A DNA stretch of 64,000 nt from DTKD01 sp964494345 (lineage in GTDB: Bacteria > Armatimonadota > UBA5829). The notes beneath the pieces are model-generated. The model made no database searches. It worked only from the letters and a program-made list of their open reading frames with translations, and was not told the origin of the DNA. The stretch is taken from the NCBI GenBank assembly GCA_964494345.1, contig CAZBSI010000001.1:186001-250000 (forward strand). Reading direction: 5' to 3'. Every line of letters begins with the position of its first letter. The first letter of the stretch is position 1. Of this stretch, positions 26,120-34,383 are shown one piece after another. The position numbers and the translations under genes were made by a program.

Positions 26120-26479
26120 ATGACACTGACTAAGGAAAGCCTGCTTTTAATAGGGATATGCACAGCAGATCTGGCATCGACGCTGTATCTGCTACAGAAC
26201 GGGATGGCCAGGGAGGGCAACCCGCTTATGTCGTATTATCTCAGGCACGGCATCGGCACCTTCGTTATGATAAAGCTCAGCCTCGTCTTTTTACCGATCT
26301 TCATAGCAGAGTGGTGCAAGCAGTTCAAGCCCAGGTTTGTGAGGTTTATGCTCAGGGCGACCATCGCTATCTACGTAGGCTCATACTTGTTGGTGATGCT
26401 GTCGGTAAATACGGGCAGAGTCGCATCCGCCGGGGAGCCGCTGTATTTTGCGCCGCAAACGATGATATCGGCGGAGTAA
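26120..26479 (+). CDS. DUF5658-like small membrane protein
   Basis: A 119-residue protein with three or four hydrophobic segments. Residues 15-40 read ADLASTLYLLQNGMAREGNPLM, matching the pattern of the DUF5658 family (Asp in the first helix, then an E-x-NP motif), and an Lys follows in the second helix (MIKLSLVFLPIF). The function is unknown. The ATG at 26120 overlaps, as TGATG, the stop of a seven-codon reading frame that starts at 26098 behind AACAGGA. The gene converges on hpnA with a 2-base gap. Confidence 0.6.
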   Translation: MTLTKESLLLIGICTADLASTLYLLQNGMAREGNPLMSYYLRHGIGTFVMIKLSLVFLPIFIAEWCKQFKPRFVRFMLRATIAIYVGSYLLVMLSVNTGRVASAGEPLYFAPQTMISAE

Positions 26480-26481
26480 TC

Positions 26482-27453
26482 CTAGGCGAAACCTTTCTCT
26501 CGAAACCACCGCACAGCTCGATCAAGCGCGTCTTCCACAGAGTTCTGAGGCAGGCCAAGCCTTTCAACCGCCTTCATAGGCGAAAAGAACATCTTATTTC
26601 GCGACATCCTCACCGATTCTATTGATATGCCTGGCTCGCAGCCTCGCAGCCTCGCCGCTGCCTCGCTCGCGGCCGCCGCCGTATATGCAACCCAATGGGG
26701 AATCCGCACGACGGGCGTCTTTTTGTGGGTGATGTCAGCCAAAATCGCGAACAGTTCTCTCAGTGTGACATTCTCGTTTCCGAGTATATATTTCTCCCCG
26801 CTCAAACCCTTTTCAGCAGCGAGCAAATGTCCCTCAGCGACATCCTCCACAGCTACGAGGTTCAGTCCGGTATCGACATAAGCAGGCATCCTGCCACGCA
26901 AAAAGTCCACTATGATCCGACCTGTGGGGGTCGGTTTGATGTCCCCCGGCCCAACAGGAGTGCTGGGGTTGACTATCACAACATCCAGCCCATCTGATGC
27001 ATATTGCAGAGCAAACTGTTCGGCATCATATTTTGATCTCTTATAATGCCCGATCATATCCTCACGAGCCACCGGCGTGCTTTCATCCCCGGAGCCACCT
27101 TCGCACGGCAGACCGAGACAGCCGACAGTGCTTGTGTAGACTATTTTCCCAACGCCTTTAATGCGGGCCGCCTCCAGAACATTTTTGGTGCCACCAGCGT
27201 TGTTTTTATACAGATCAATGGGGTGTCGTGACCACAACCGGTAATCCGCCGCAACGTGATAGAGTTCGTCGACGCCATCAAGGCAGTCCATAAAGGAATC
27301 GGGATCGCGAATGTCCCCAGTCACTTTCTTAACGGGCAGGCCGTCAAGCAGTGTTAAATCTGAGGTCAGGCGAACCAGGGCGATCACATCGTCTCCCCGC
27401 TCAAGCAGCTTGCGAACGACGTGCGCTCCCACAAACCCCGTCCCGCCTGTCAC
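26482..27453 (-). CDS. hpnA: HpnA-like hopanoid-associated sugar epimerase
   Basis: A 323-residue extended short-chain dehydrogenase. It has the NAD-binding TGGTGFVG at the N-terminus, GDIRDPDSF, VYTSTVGCLG, the catalytic YKRSK and NPSTPVGPGDIKPTPTGR, as in HpnA proteins of hopanoid gene clusters, thought to act in side-chain decoration. The only standard start is the GTG at 27453, which makes the protein begin MTGGTG and drops the KVF of the first beta strand. The frame upstream is open back to the hpnH stop and reads IGRKVFVTGG; a GGAAAGG lies 9 bases before an ATC. A non-standard ATC start near 27468 is therefore possible. It is the third gene of shc-hpnH-hpnA. Confidence 0.87.
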   Translation of the reverse strand: MTGGTGFVGAHVVRKLLERGDDVIALVRLTSDLTLLDGLPVKKVTGDIRDPDSFMDCLDGVDELYHVAADYRLWSRHPIDLYKNNAGGTKNVLEAARIKGVGKIVYTSTVGCLGLPCEGGSGDESTPVAREDMIGHYKRSKYDAEQFALQYASDGLDVVIVNPSTPVGPGDIKPTPTGRIIVDFLRGRMPAYVDTGLNLVAVEDVAEGHLLAAEKGLSGEKYILGNENVTLRELFAILADITHKKTPVVRIPHWVAYTAAAASEAAARLRGCEPGISIESVRMSRNKMFFSPMKAVERLGLPQNSVEDALDRAVRWFREKGFA

Positions 27454-27463
27454 AAATACTTTT

Positions 27464-28486
27464 CTACCGATTAGCCGCTACCTTTCCGCTCATCTGCCAT
27501 CGGAGCATCTTATACAGATCACCCTTTTGCCTATCCACCATCAACGCGGCGGTGGGCTCGTAGCCGCAGTGCACCATACAATCCCGGCACCGAGGGTCTC
27601 TGCCTGCTCCATAAGAGTCCCAGTCGGTGCTGGCTATCAGCTCACGATAGCTCTGATAATGCCTGTCGGCAATGAGATAACACGGCGACCTCCAACCCGC
27701 CACATTCCTGGTCGGATTACCCCACGCTGTGCATCGAAGCTCCCGCTGGCCCTTCAAAAACTCCAGATAGACCGGTGTATCGGCCAGGGTATGCCGGGCT
27801 GCGAGTGCGTCGATGTCGGCGAACTTGGCCGCAATATCCGCACGTGACATAAACCATTCCTTGTCATCGACAGCACTGTAAGAATACGCCGGCGACAGCA
27901 TAAAACACTCGACGCCGATGTCTTCCAGGTCATTCATCATATCGCCGATCCGCTGCATATCGGTCTGTTTATAGACCGTGGTATTCACTGTGACCTTAAA
28001 CCCCTCAGATACCGCCGCCCTGATCCCAGAGACTGCAGCATCGAATGCCCCTTCGCGCTGAACGATTATGTCATGGACTTCTCTAGGGCCGTCTATGTGC
28101 ACGTTAAATAGAAGCCGATTAGACGGTGTAAATCTATGAAGACTGCGCGTTATCATGGTTCCGTTTGTGCATAAATAGACATATCGACGCATCTGCAGCA
28201 GCCCATCCACGATTTCCGCAACATCAGGGTGAATCAGAGGTTCTCCGCCGCATACGGACACAACTGGCGCCTCGCACTCCTCGGACGCGTCCAGGCATTC
28301 GTCAACGCTCAATCGCTGCGATTGCAGGTTTTTGTATTCTCGTATGCGCCCGCAGCCACTGCAGGTCAGATTGCAGGCAAACAGAGGCTCGAGCATAAGT
28401 ACCAGCGGCACAAATCTCTCCCCTGATAGTTTCTTTCTCGCGATATACGACGCGAGGGTGGTTGTGAGTCCGATAGGAAATCGCAA
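27464..28486 (-). CDS. hpnH: Radical SAM hopanoid adenosyltransferase HpnH
   Basis: A 340-residue radical SAM enzyme. The cluster-binding motif is C38NLTC42SGC45, followed by GGEPLIHP (SAM-binding) and VHIDGPREVHD; a C-terminal CRDCMVHCGYEP segment supplies extra cysteines, as in the SPASM-like ends of HpnH. HpnH couples an adenosyl group to diploptene, the first step towards bacteriohopanepolyols. The start is a TTG with AAAGGA 11 bases upstream, a weak initiation site. It lies 15 bases after shc and directly before hpnA, forming a compact hopanoid operon. Confidence 0.94.
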   Translation of the reverse strand: MRFPIGLTTTLASYIARKKLSGERFVPLVLMLEPLFACNLTCSGCGRIREYKNLQSQRLSVDECLDASEECEAPVVSVCGGEPLIHPDVAEIVDGLLQMRRYVYLCTNGTMITRSLHRFTPSNRLLFNVHIDGPREVHDIIVQREGAFDAAVSGIRAAVSEGFKVTVNTTVYKQTDMQRIGDMMNDLEDIGVECFMLSPAYSYSAVDDKEWFMSRADIAAKFADIDALAARHTLADTPVYLEFLKGQRELRCTAWGNPTRNVAGWRSPCYLIADRHYQSYRELIASTDWDSYGAGRDPRCRDCMVHCGYEPTAALMVDRQKGDLYKMLRWQMSGKVAANR

Positions 28487-28501
28487 TGTATTAATTATCC
28501 T

Positions 28502-30451
28502 TTATATCGCCTGACCTATAGTTTCCTGGTCACGCAACTTCGCGTACATACCCAGGGCCATCGTCGGAAACGAGTGTCGATATAGATGGTATTTTATATA
28601 AAATACCCTTGGGAACCCGGTCCCGGTGAAGGGTTCTTCGTCCCAGGTGCCGTCTTCGCTTTGGGTGCGGGTTAGATATTCAAAACCTTTCTTCAAGGCT
28701 TCACTGTTTGTATGGCCGGCGCACATCAGGCCCATTAGAGCCCACGCTGTCTGCGAGGCCGTACTGCGTCCTCTCCCCTTCAGGCACGCAGTTCCATACG
28801 ACTCACAACTCTCCCCCCAACCGCCGTCTTCGTTTTGCACGCTCAATAGCCAGTGCGCCGCGTCCACAATCATCGGATCGGCAGTATCTATTCCTATCCG
28901 GGTAAGACCTCTTATGCCCTGCCAGGTTCCGTAGATATAATTAACCCCCCACCTGCCATACCACGACCCGTCGTCCTCCTGCTCATCCTCCATAAACTCA
29001 ATAGCTCTCTGCACGCAATCATCTTCCAGGGTGTAGTCGAAATAAGACAACATCTCCAGAATGCGCGCTGTAATATCCGCAGTCGGAGGGTCAAGCATCG
29101 CGTTATGATCCGCAAATGGGATATGATTGAAAATCTCCCTGTTGTTATCCACATCAAACGACGCCCATCCGCCGTCAGAGCTCTGCATCCCCAAAAGCCA
29201 GTTTAACCCTCGCTGCATAGACTCTTGCTTTCCAGGCACATCAGCACATTTATCCAGCGCCATCAACACCATCGCTGTGTCGTCAATATCAGGATAAAAC
29301 TCATTAAGGAACTCGAAATACCAGCCCCCGGGCATTAGATCAGGGCGTTTTACACTCCAGTCGCCACGCTGCGTAACTTCTTTGCTGACCAGCCATCTGG
29401 CAGCATCCAGCAAACTCGTAGAATCTGCCGCAACCCCCGCCTGGTTTAGTGCGTTTACTGCGATAGCGGTGTCCCATACGGGAGAAGTGCAAGGCTCAAG
29501 GCGCAGGGTGTCCTCTTCTTCGATCTCCAGCGCCTCCAGCTCTTCTCGCGCCTCCTTCACTTCCGGCGAATCGTCCGCATACCCCAGCACCCGCAGTGCT
29601 ATTAACGCATACACCATCGGTGGAAAAATCGCCCCGAAACCGGCGCTGTGATCCAAATGCCGCACCATCCATTTCTCCGCCTGACGCACACCCGAACGCC
29701 GCAGAGGTGTCAGCGATATTCTTTCGATGCCCTTTATTATCGAATCCACGCCGACGAAAAAGTTGCGCCAACTGAGCAGCGGTCGGCACATTTTCAGTCG
29801 AATGTTGTCGCGTTGCTTCGTGTCGGAAAGCAACTCGCCAATGCCCTGGTGCTGCGGAACCTCAACCACCGGCTTTTTGGCCCATATAATGCTCAGCGGC
29901 ACCACAAAAGTGCGTGACCATGAGGATATCTCGTAAATGTTGAAATAGAACCAAGCCGGCAGCAGGTTGATCTCCGGCGGCACCGCTGGAGTGTCGTGCC
30001 ACGGGATCTGGCCCAGCATTGCAAGGTAAAACTTGGTGTAACTGTTAACCGCGGGCACACCCCCCGCCGATTGAATCGCCTCCCGCGCCCGAACCATATA
30101 CGGCTCATCAGGATGCGACCCCGTCAGCTTGAGCGCGAAGTACGCCTCAACCGAGACGCTGGCGTCCACAGGCCCGCCCGGATAACACGGCCACCCTCCG
30201 TTATCCATCTGCTTCTCACGCAAATAAGCAGCAGCCTTCCGTAGCTTGCGCTCATCTGCATTGCCCAGAAAACGCATCAGGATTATATATTCGGACTCAA
30301 GGATGGTGTCGCCTTCGAGTTCGGCCTTCCAATAGCCTTCGGAGAACTGCTCACCTATCAACCATTCGACCGCACGTTCAAGAGCCTTTTCAACAACGGG
30401 AGCCACCGGCGATGAAGGCGGCGCAGTAGATTTAATGTGTTCTATTGTCAT
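28502..30451 (-). CDS. shc: Squalene-hopene cyclase
   Basis: A 649-residue triterpene cyclase. The protonating motif DIDD is at about residues 388-391 (PDIDDTAMV). Several QW-type repeats are present, such as QSSDGGWASFDVDN, QEDDGSWYGRWG, QNEDGGWGES and QSEDGTWDE. It folds squalene to hopene and diplopterol at the membrane. I prefer the ATG at 30451, which has GAGAGGG just upstream, over the ATG at 30484, giving the usual family length. No squalene synthase (hpnCDE) gene is in the window. The upstream neighbour on the same strand is a PAS/GAF PP2C phosphatase 83 bases away, which could be co-transcribed. Confidence 0.96.
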   Translation of the reverse strand: MTIEHIKSTAPPSSPVAPVVEKALERAVEWLIGEQFSEGYWKAELEGDTILESEYIILMRFLGNADERKLRKAAAYLREKQMDNGGWPCYPGGPVDASVSVEAYFALKLTGSHPDEPYMVRAREAIQSAGGVPAVNSYTKFYLAMLGQIPWHDTPAVPPEINLLPAWFYFNIYEISSWSRTFVVPLSIIWAKKPVVEVPQHQGIGELLSDTKQRDNIRLKMCRPLLSWRNFFVGVDSIIKGIERISLTPLRRSGVRQAEKWMVRHLDHSAGFGAIFPPMVYALIALRVLGYADDSPEVKEAREELEALEIEEEDTLRLEPCTSPVWDTAIAVNALNQAGVAADSTSLLDAARWLVSKEVTQRGDWSVKRPDLMPGGWYFEFLNEFYPDIDDTAMVLMALDKCADVPGKQESMQRGLNWLLGMQSSDGGWASFDVDNNREIFNHIPFADHNAMLDPPTADITARILEMLSYFDYTLEDDCVQRAIEFMEDEQEDDGSWYGRWGVNYIYGTWQGIRGLTRIGIDTADPMIVDAAHWLLSVQNEDGGWGESCESYGTACLKGRGRSTASQTAWALMGLMCAGHTNSEALKKGFEYLTRTQSEDGTWDEEPFTGTGFPRVFYIKYHLYRHSFPTMALGMYAKLRDQETIGQAI

Positions 30452-30534
30452 CACCCTCTCTTTCTTCAAGGCCTTCATGCCCAACCAAATCCTCAGACAA
30501 ACCTAACCTTTGACAATCTGTTCCCTGACTCTTC

Positions 30535-33330
30535 TCACGCCAGAGATCGAATAACCACAACTACCTGATCGTCGCTCTGGCCGTGTTCTCCGTATGAGCG
30601 GAGTTTGTTCACCACGTGGTCCCTCACTGCGTGGGCAGTCTCTTTCGGGGCCGATCGAACGGTCTCGTGAAGCCGTTCATACCCGAATCGCGAGCCGTCA
30701 ACCCGGAGGTCGGCTACCCCGTCGGTATAACAAAAAAGCATATCATTTTTGTGAAATTCAATGCTGACGGTTTTGAAATCCGTCTTCTTAGTGACGCCGA
30801 GCACTGGGCCATTGGGGGGCAGTTCGATCAGCTTGCCCGATGGGCAATCTATGAGCATAGGCGCCTCGTGGCCGGCGTTTACATATTCGATGACCTGCCT
30901 TTTAGCTTCAAGCATGAAATAGACCAGGGTTATAAATGTCTCTTCGGAAAGAAAATCGCACAGGGTATCGTTAAGCTGACTTATAACATACGCGGGGTCA
31001 GGGTTTTGGTGGGCCAGCGCACGCAGCATATATCGAGCTTCTGCCGTATGAACCGCTGCCTCGACCCCCTTGCCGGACACATCCCCCACCACCAACCCAA
31101 CCCTGTCCTCGTCGATTTTGAATATGCTTAAGAAATCTCCCCCGACCTCCATTTCGCCCGGGGCAGGGGAGTATAGCGCGGCGATATCCAGAAACGGCAT
31201 ATCGAAATTGGTGGGCATCAGACTGCGCTGCAGGGTCTCGGCGATTCTGGATTGGCGGGTGTAGTTCGCCGCATTTGCGAGCGCCGCGGATATATGAGTC
31301 GCTATCTCGCCCAATACCCACAGATCGTCTTCCTCAAATATCTCCCCCGACTGTTTCACGGCAATTAATACTCCGTTGCTGTCTATGCCTGCATAAAGTG
31401 GGGCGATAAGTGCGGGGCCGAGTGCATTGGCCTTCGATTGTGCAGCCATTTCAGCCAAAAATGCGATGACCGGGGAGGTCTGTCGCAGGTCCGGAATCAA
31501 AACAGGTTCATTTATTTGTAGGTGTAAAATCTCTTCCGCAGATATCTCCGCCTGCGCCGTTATATGATCCGTGCCTGTAATTGTTTCACCACCCTGGCGG
31601 CAAATCGATAGTTGTCGTAACCTGGCGGCGGAAGGTTCAAGCATGATCGCCAGGCTGCTGCTATCTAGAGCTTCGCAGATTCGTCGTGTGGCGTTGTCTA
31701 AAACCTGCTGAGTATCCAGAGAAGACTCGAGTTGCCGGTTTATATCGTTTATTAAGGCGATTTCCCGGGCTCGTTTTTCTTCGCGAATCTGTGCTTCCAT
31801 GCGCTCAGTAATATCCACAGCCACCCCATCGAAATACTGAATATTACCTGAGTCGTCGAATTTCGGAGTGATATGCGACCTCACCCAACGAATCTCGTTT
31901 GTCCGGTGATCGACCAGCCTCAGCTCTTGTATCGTCAATTGGCCGGTGGCTGCGGCGCGTTCGTACGAAACTCGGGCAATCGCCCGATCGTCCTTATGTA
32001 TTGTTGACCACCACAGAGTTGGACATCGCAATACTTCTTCCAGGCTAAATCCAAATTTCTCTACGGAGCGGCCTATCAGAGCTATGAGATTGTGGTTGGG
32101 ATCGAGCCTGAATATTATCGCGTCCACATTGTCTATCAGCGAACGAATTTTACGCTCACTTTCGAGCAGCGCCTCTTCAGCTACACGCTGTTTTGTGACA
32201 TCAATGTGCGCAATTACTGCGCCTCCGTAGTCGCTAGTCAGCGCTCCCACTTTCATAAGAAACCAGCCCGGACCGTCGGAGGTGTTGCGACACGGGTATT
32301 CCACCTCATACGCGTCGACGTCCCCGTTCAGTACACTCATAATTCCTGCCAGCGCTTCTGCAGCGTCCTGCGAACCTGCCTCAGCGGCACGGCGAACCAC
32401 GTCGAGGTAGTTTGTGCCTTCACAGGTATGTTGCAGATCGGGGTCGCCGTTTTCTCGGGCGAATTGTCGCCACCGCTCGTTGACTGTTATGATAACCCCA
32501 TCACCGTCCACCACGGCGAAGTTAGCCGCCAGCGCATCCTGAACAGCCGATAGCAGTTTCTGAGCAGCTCGCAGCGTAGCCTCGCTTTGCTTCAGTCTTG
32601 TGATGTCTGTGAATATAGCCACAAGCCCTCCTCCGGTGCTGTTGAGGGATGCCCGGAGTTCCAGTTTTGTGCCATCCGTACGCACGATCGATATATCCCC
32701 AGACCACGGCCCTTCATCCAGGTGCGCTGATACTTTTTCACAAATATCATCCGCACTCTGCCTGGACATTAACTCGTCAATCCGCAGCCCGCGTATCTCC
32801 TCGGCCGATTCACGCCCCAACAGTTGCGCGGCGGATTCATTGCTATACACAACCCGCTCATCGGCGAGAATCAATATCGCTAACGGTGAATTGTCAGTCA
32901 GCACCTTAAAATTCAGCAGTTGACCAGTCTTGGACTGTGTGATATCGATCAAAACACGAACAGAAGATATATTTCTATCAGGCACGGATTTCGCCGGGCC
33001 AGCTATCTCTAAAATCCATCTCTGCTGTCCGCTTTTATCGAATAGGCGATATTCCTCAAAGATGCGCTCTCCAGACTTCAGCTTTTCATAAGCCTGCAGC
33101 ATTCTTTGTCGATCTTCGGGATGGATGATATTTGTCCACAGATTTGGGTCGGCTTCATACTCGGTTGGCGAATAACCATATACATCAGAGACACCAACTC
33201 CTACCCATTGGGCAGCGCGCCCAACTTTCTTACCAGTGAACACCACACACATATTGGGATGTGGCGCAAACTGTCCGTATATATCTTCGTCTTTGGCGCT
33301 ATTTACAGATTTATAATCTAAACGAGTCAT
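30535..33330 (-). CDS. Multi-PAS/GAF PP2C (SpoIIE-type) phosphatase
   Basis: A 931-residue cytoplasmic sensor phosphatase without transmembrane helices. Four PAS-like domains occupy roughly residues 15-130, 138-250, 258-375 and 385-510 (each ends in a VDIT- or HIDVT-type motif), a GAF domain follows at about 535-690, and a SpoIIE/RsbU PP2C domain at about 715-931. The PP2C metal motifs are present: EVGGDFLS, GDVSGKG and FCYTDGVADLR. Such proteins dephosphorylate STAS anti-anti-sigma proteins in response to redox, light or small-molecule signals. A GGAAGG lies 10 bases before the ATG. The position just upstream of shc suggests, without proving, a link between signalling and hopanoid synthesis. 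Confidence 0.9.
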   Translation of the reverse strand: MTRLDYKSVNSAKDEDIYGQFAPHPNMCVVFTGKKVGRAAQWVGVGVSDVYGYSPTEYEADPNLWTNIIHPEDRQRMLQAYEKLKSGERIFEEYRLFDKSGQQRWILEIAGPAKSVPDRNISSVRVLIDITQSKTGQLLNFKVLTDNSPLAILILADERVVYSNESAAQLLGRESAEEIRGLRIDELMSRQSADDICEKVSAHLDEGPWSGDISIVRTDGTKLELRASLNSTGGGLVAIFTDITRLKQSEATLRAAQKLLSAVQDALAANFAVVDGDGVIITVNERWRQFARENGDPDLQHTCEGTNYLDVVRRAAEAGSQDAAEALAGIMSVLNGDVDAYEVEYPCRNTSDGPGWFLMKVGALTSDYGGAVIAHIDVTKQRVAEEALLESERKIRSLIDNVDAIIFRLDPNHNLIALIGRSVEKFGFSLEEVLRCPTLWWSTIHKDDRAIARVSYERAAATGQLTIQELRLVDHRTNEIRWVRSHITPKFDDSGNIQYFDGVAVDITERMEAQIREEKRAREIALINDINRQLESSLDTQQVLDNATRRICEALDSSSLAIMLEPSAARLRQLSICRQGGETITGTDHITAQAEISAEEILHLQINEPVLIPDLRQTSPVIAFLAEMAAQSKANALGPALIAPLYAGIDSNGVLIAVKQSGEIFEEDDLWVLGEIATHISAALANAANYTRQSRIAETLQRSLMPTNFDMPFLDIAALYSPAPGEMEVGGDFLSIFKIDEDRVGLVVGDVSGKGVEAAVHTAEARYMLRALAHQNPDPAYVISQLNDTLCDFLSEETFITLVYFMLEAKRQVIEYVNAGHEAPMLIDCPSGKLIELPPNGPVLGVTKKTDFKTVSIEFHKNDMLFCYTDGVADLRVDGSRFGYERLHETVRSAPKETAHAVRDHVVNKLRSYGEHGQSDDQVVVVIRSLA

Positions 33331-33468
33331 TGCTGCATGGCCTTCCTGGCTCTATACAGTAGCGTCTACTCTGTGGAGTTTTACCCACATCTGTGACCAT
33401 TGGAAGGAAGCGAGCGTCAAAAATGGCTGCGGCGAAAGGGGCTTACACAACTAATCAAGCAAGGCAGG

Positions 33469-33497
33469 TTGACTCTTGGGCTAAGCAGGTATATGAT
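33469..33497 (+). promoter_or_regulatory. Sigma-70-type promoter for the response regulator operon
   Basis: TTGACT (33469-33474), a 17-base spacer and TATGAT (33492-33497). The predicted start is near 33505, about 220 bases ahead of the response regulator ATG. Confidence 0.65.
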
Positions 33498-33529
33498 TCC
33501 ATCATGTAGAAGAGATAATTGTAGATCAA

Positions 33530-33552
33530 CCCGGCAGATGTATTATGCCGGG
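33530..33552 (+). other. Stem-loop in the long leader of the two-component operon
   Basis: CCCGGCA (33530-33536) pairs perfectly with TGCCGGG (33546-33552) around a 9-base loop. No T-run follows, so it is not an intrinsic terminator; it may be a regulatory or protein-binding element. Confidence 0.45.
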
Positions 33553-33722
33553 CAAGTTGACGTAACGATTAGTATGGGTGGGCTGGCGATGGATCGGTTG
33601 TAAAATCTGCAAAAAGCAGGTATTTCTCAGCGCTCGGAACTGACCAGGAAACAGGATCACCCACGTGTTTCGGGCTGTTACAAAGACGCTAGTTTACGCG
33701 AAGAAACGGATCACAAAACAGC

Positions 33723-34379
33723 ATGGATAATTCATCAATCACGGTATTAATAGCTGATGATCACGGAATATTGCGCGAAGGTCTGATGGGGCTGCTGGGC
33801 GAATACGACGATCTTCAGGTTGTGGATCAGGCGGTCACAGGTGTGCAGGCCGTAGAAAAAGCACGCGCGCTGAAGCCGGATATCCTCCTGTTGGATCTTA
33901 TTATGCCGGAAATGGGAGGAGTTGAGGTGCTCGAGGCTCTTTCTACGGATCAGCTCCCCACTAAGGTCATCGTGCTGACCGGAGCCGACGATGATGAATT
34001 GCTGGCAAGATGTATTCAAAGCGGAGCGATGGGATATTTGCTTAAGGATGCCGCCTCCACACAGCTTGTCGATGCTATTAGAGCAGTCGCCACAGGAGGA
34101 TGCTGGCTGCCGCCGGGTCTGACTGAAAAACTGTTCCGTGGTATGGCTAAAAAACCGCTGGGAGATGATGCGGCGAAGCTATCACTGCTGACTGCCCGGG
34201 AAGTTGAAGTATTCAAACTTCTTGGCGAAGCCAAGTCCAACATTCAAATTGCCGATGAGCTTTTTATCAGCGAACACACCGTAAAAGTCCACGTCGGCAG
34301 AATATTAGAAAAACTTGGCTTGTCCAGCCGGTCCGAAGCGGTGAAATTTGCTATTCGATGCGGACTTGTGAAGGCCTGA
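33723..34379 (+). CDS. NarL/LuxR-family response regulator
   Basis: A 218-residue two-domain regulator. The receiver domain (about 5-122) has the acidic pair D12-D13, the phospho-acceptor D58 in LLLDLIMPEMGG, a Thr in VIVLTGADD and the conserved Lys in YLLKDA. A LuxR-type helix-turn-helix follows at about 150-212 (LTAREVEVFKLLGEAKSNIQIADELFISEHTVKVHV, shown here only as the location). It should be phosphorylated by the kinase encoded 4 bases downstream and then bind DNA as a dimer. There is no strong ribosome site at the ATG. Target genes are unknown. Confidence 0.93.
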   Translation: MDNSSITVLIADDHGILREGLMGLLGEYDDLQVVDQAVTGVQAVEKARALKPDILLLDLIMPEMGGVEVLEALSTDQLPTKVIVLTGADDDELLARCIQSGAMGYLLKDAASTQLVDAIRAVATGGCWLPPGLTEKLFRGMAKKPLGDDAAKLSLLTAREVEVFKLLGEAKSNIQIADELFISEHTVKVHVGRILEKLGLSSRSEAVKFAIRCGLVKA

Positions 34380-34383
34380 CAGA

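Larger units (their letters stand above)
33331..33722 (+). other. Intergenic region with promoter and leader of the two-component operon
   Basis: These 392 bases between divergent genes hold no gene I can support. The only reading frame of note (33400-33603) starts upstream of the promoter and has no ribosome site or familiar motif. The region contains a plus-strand promoter at 33469-33497 and a hairpin at 33530-33552, giving the response-regulator message a leader of about 220 bases. No known riboswitch pattern is recognised. Confidence 0.55.

Noticed and set aside
33400..33603. 67-codon frame in the 33.3-33.7 kb intergenic region
   Set aside because: Overlaps the predicted promoter, no ribosome site, and no similarity to anything I recognise.
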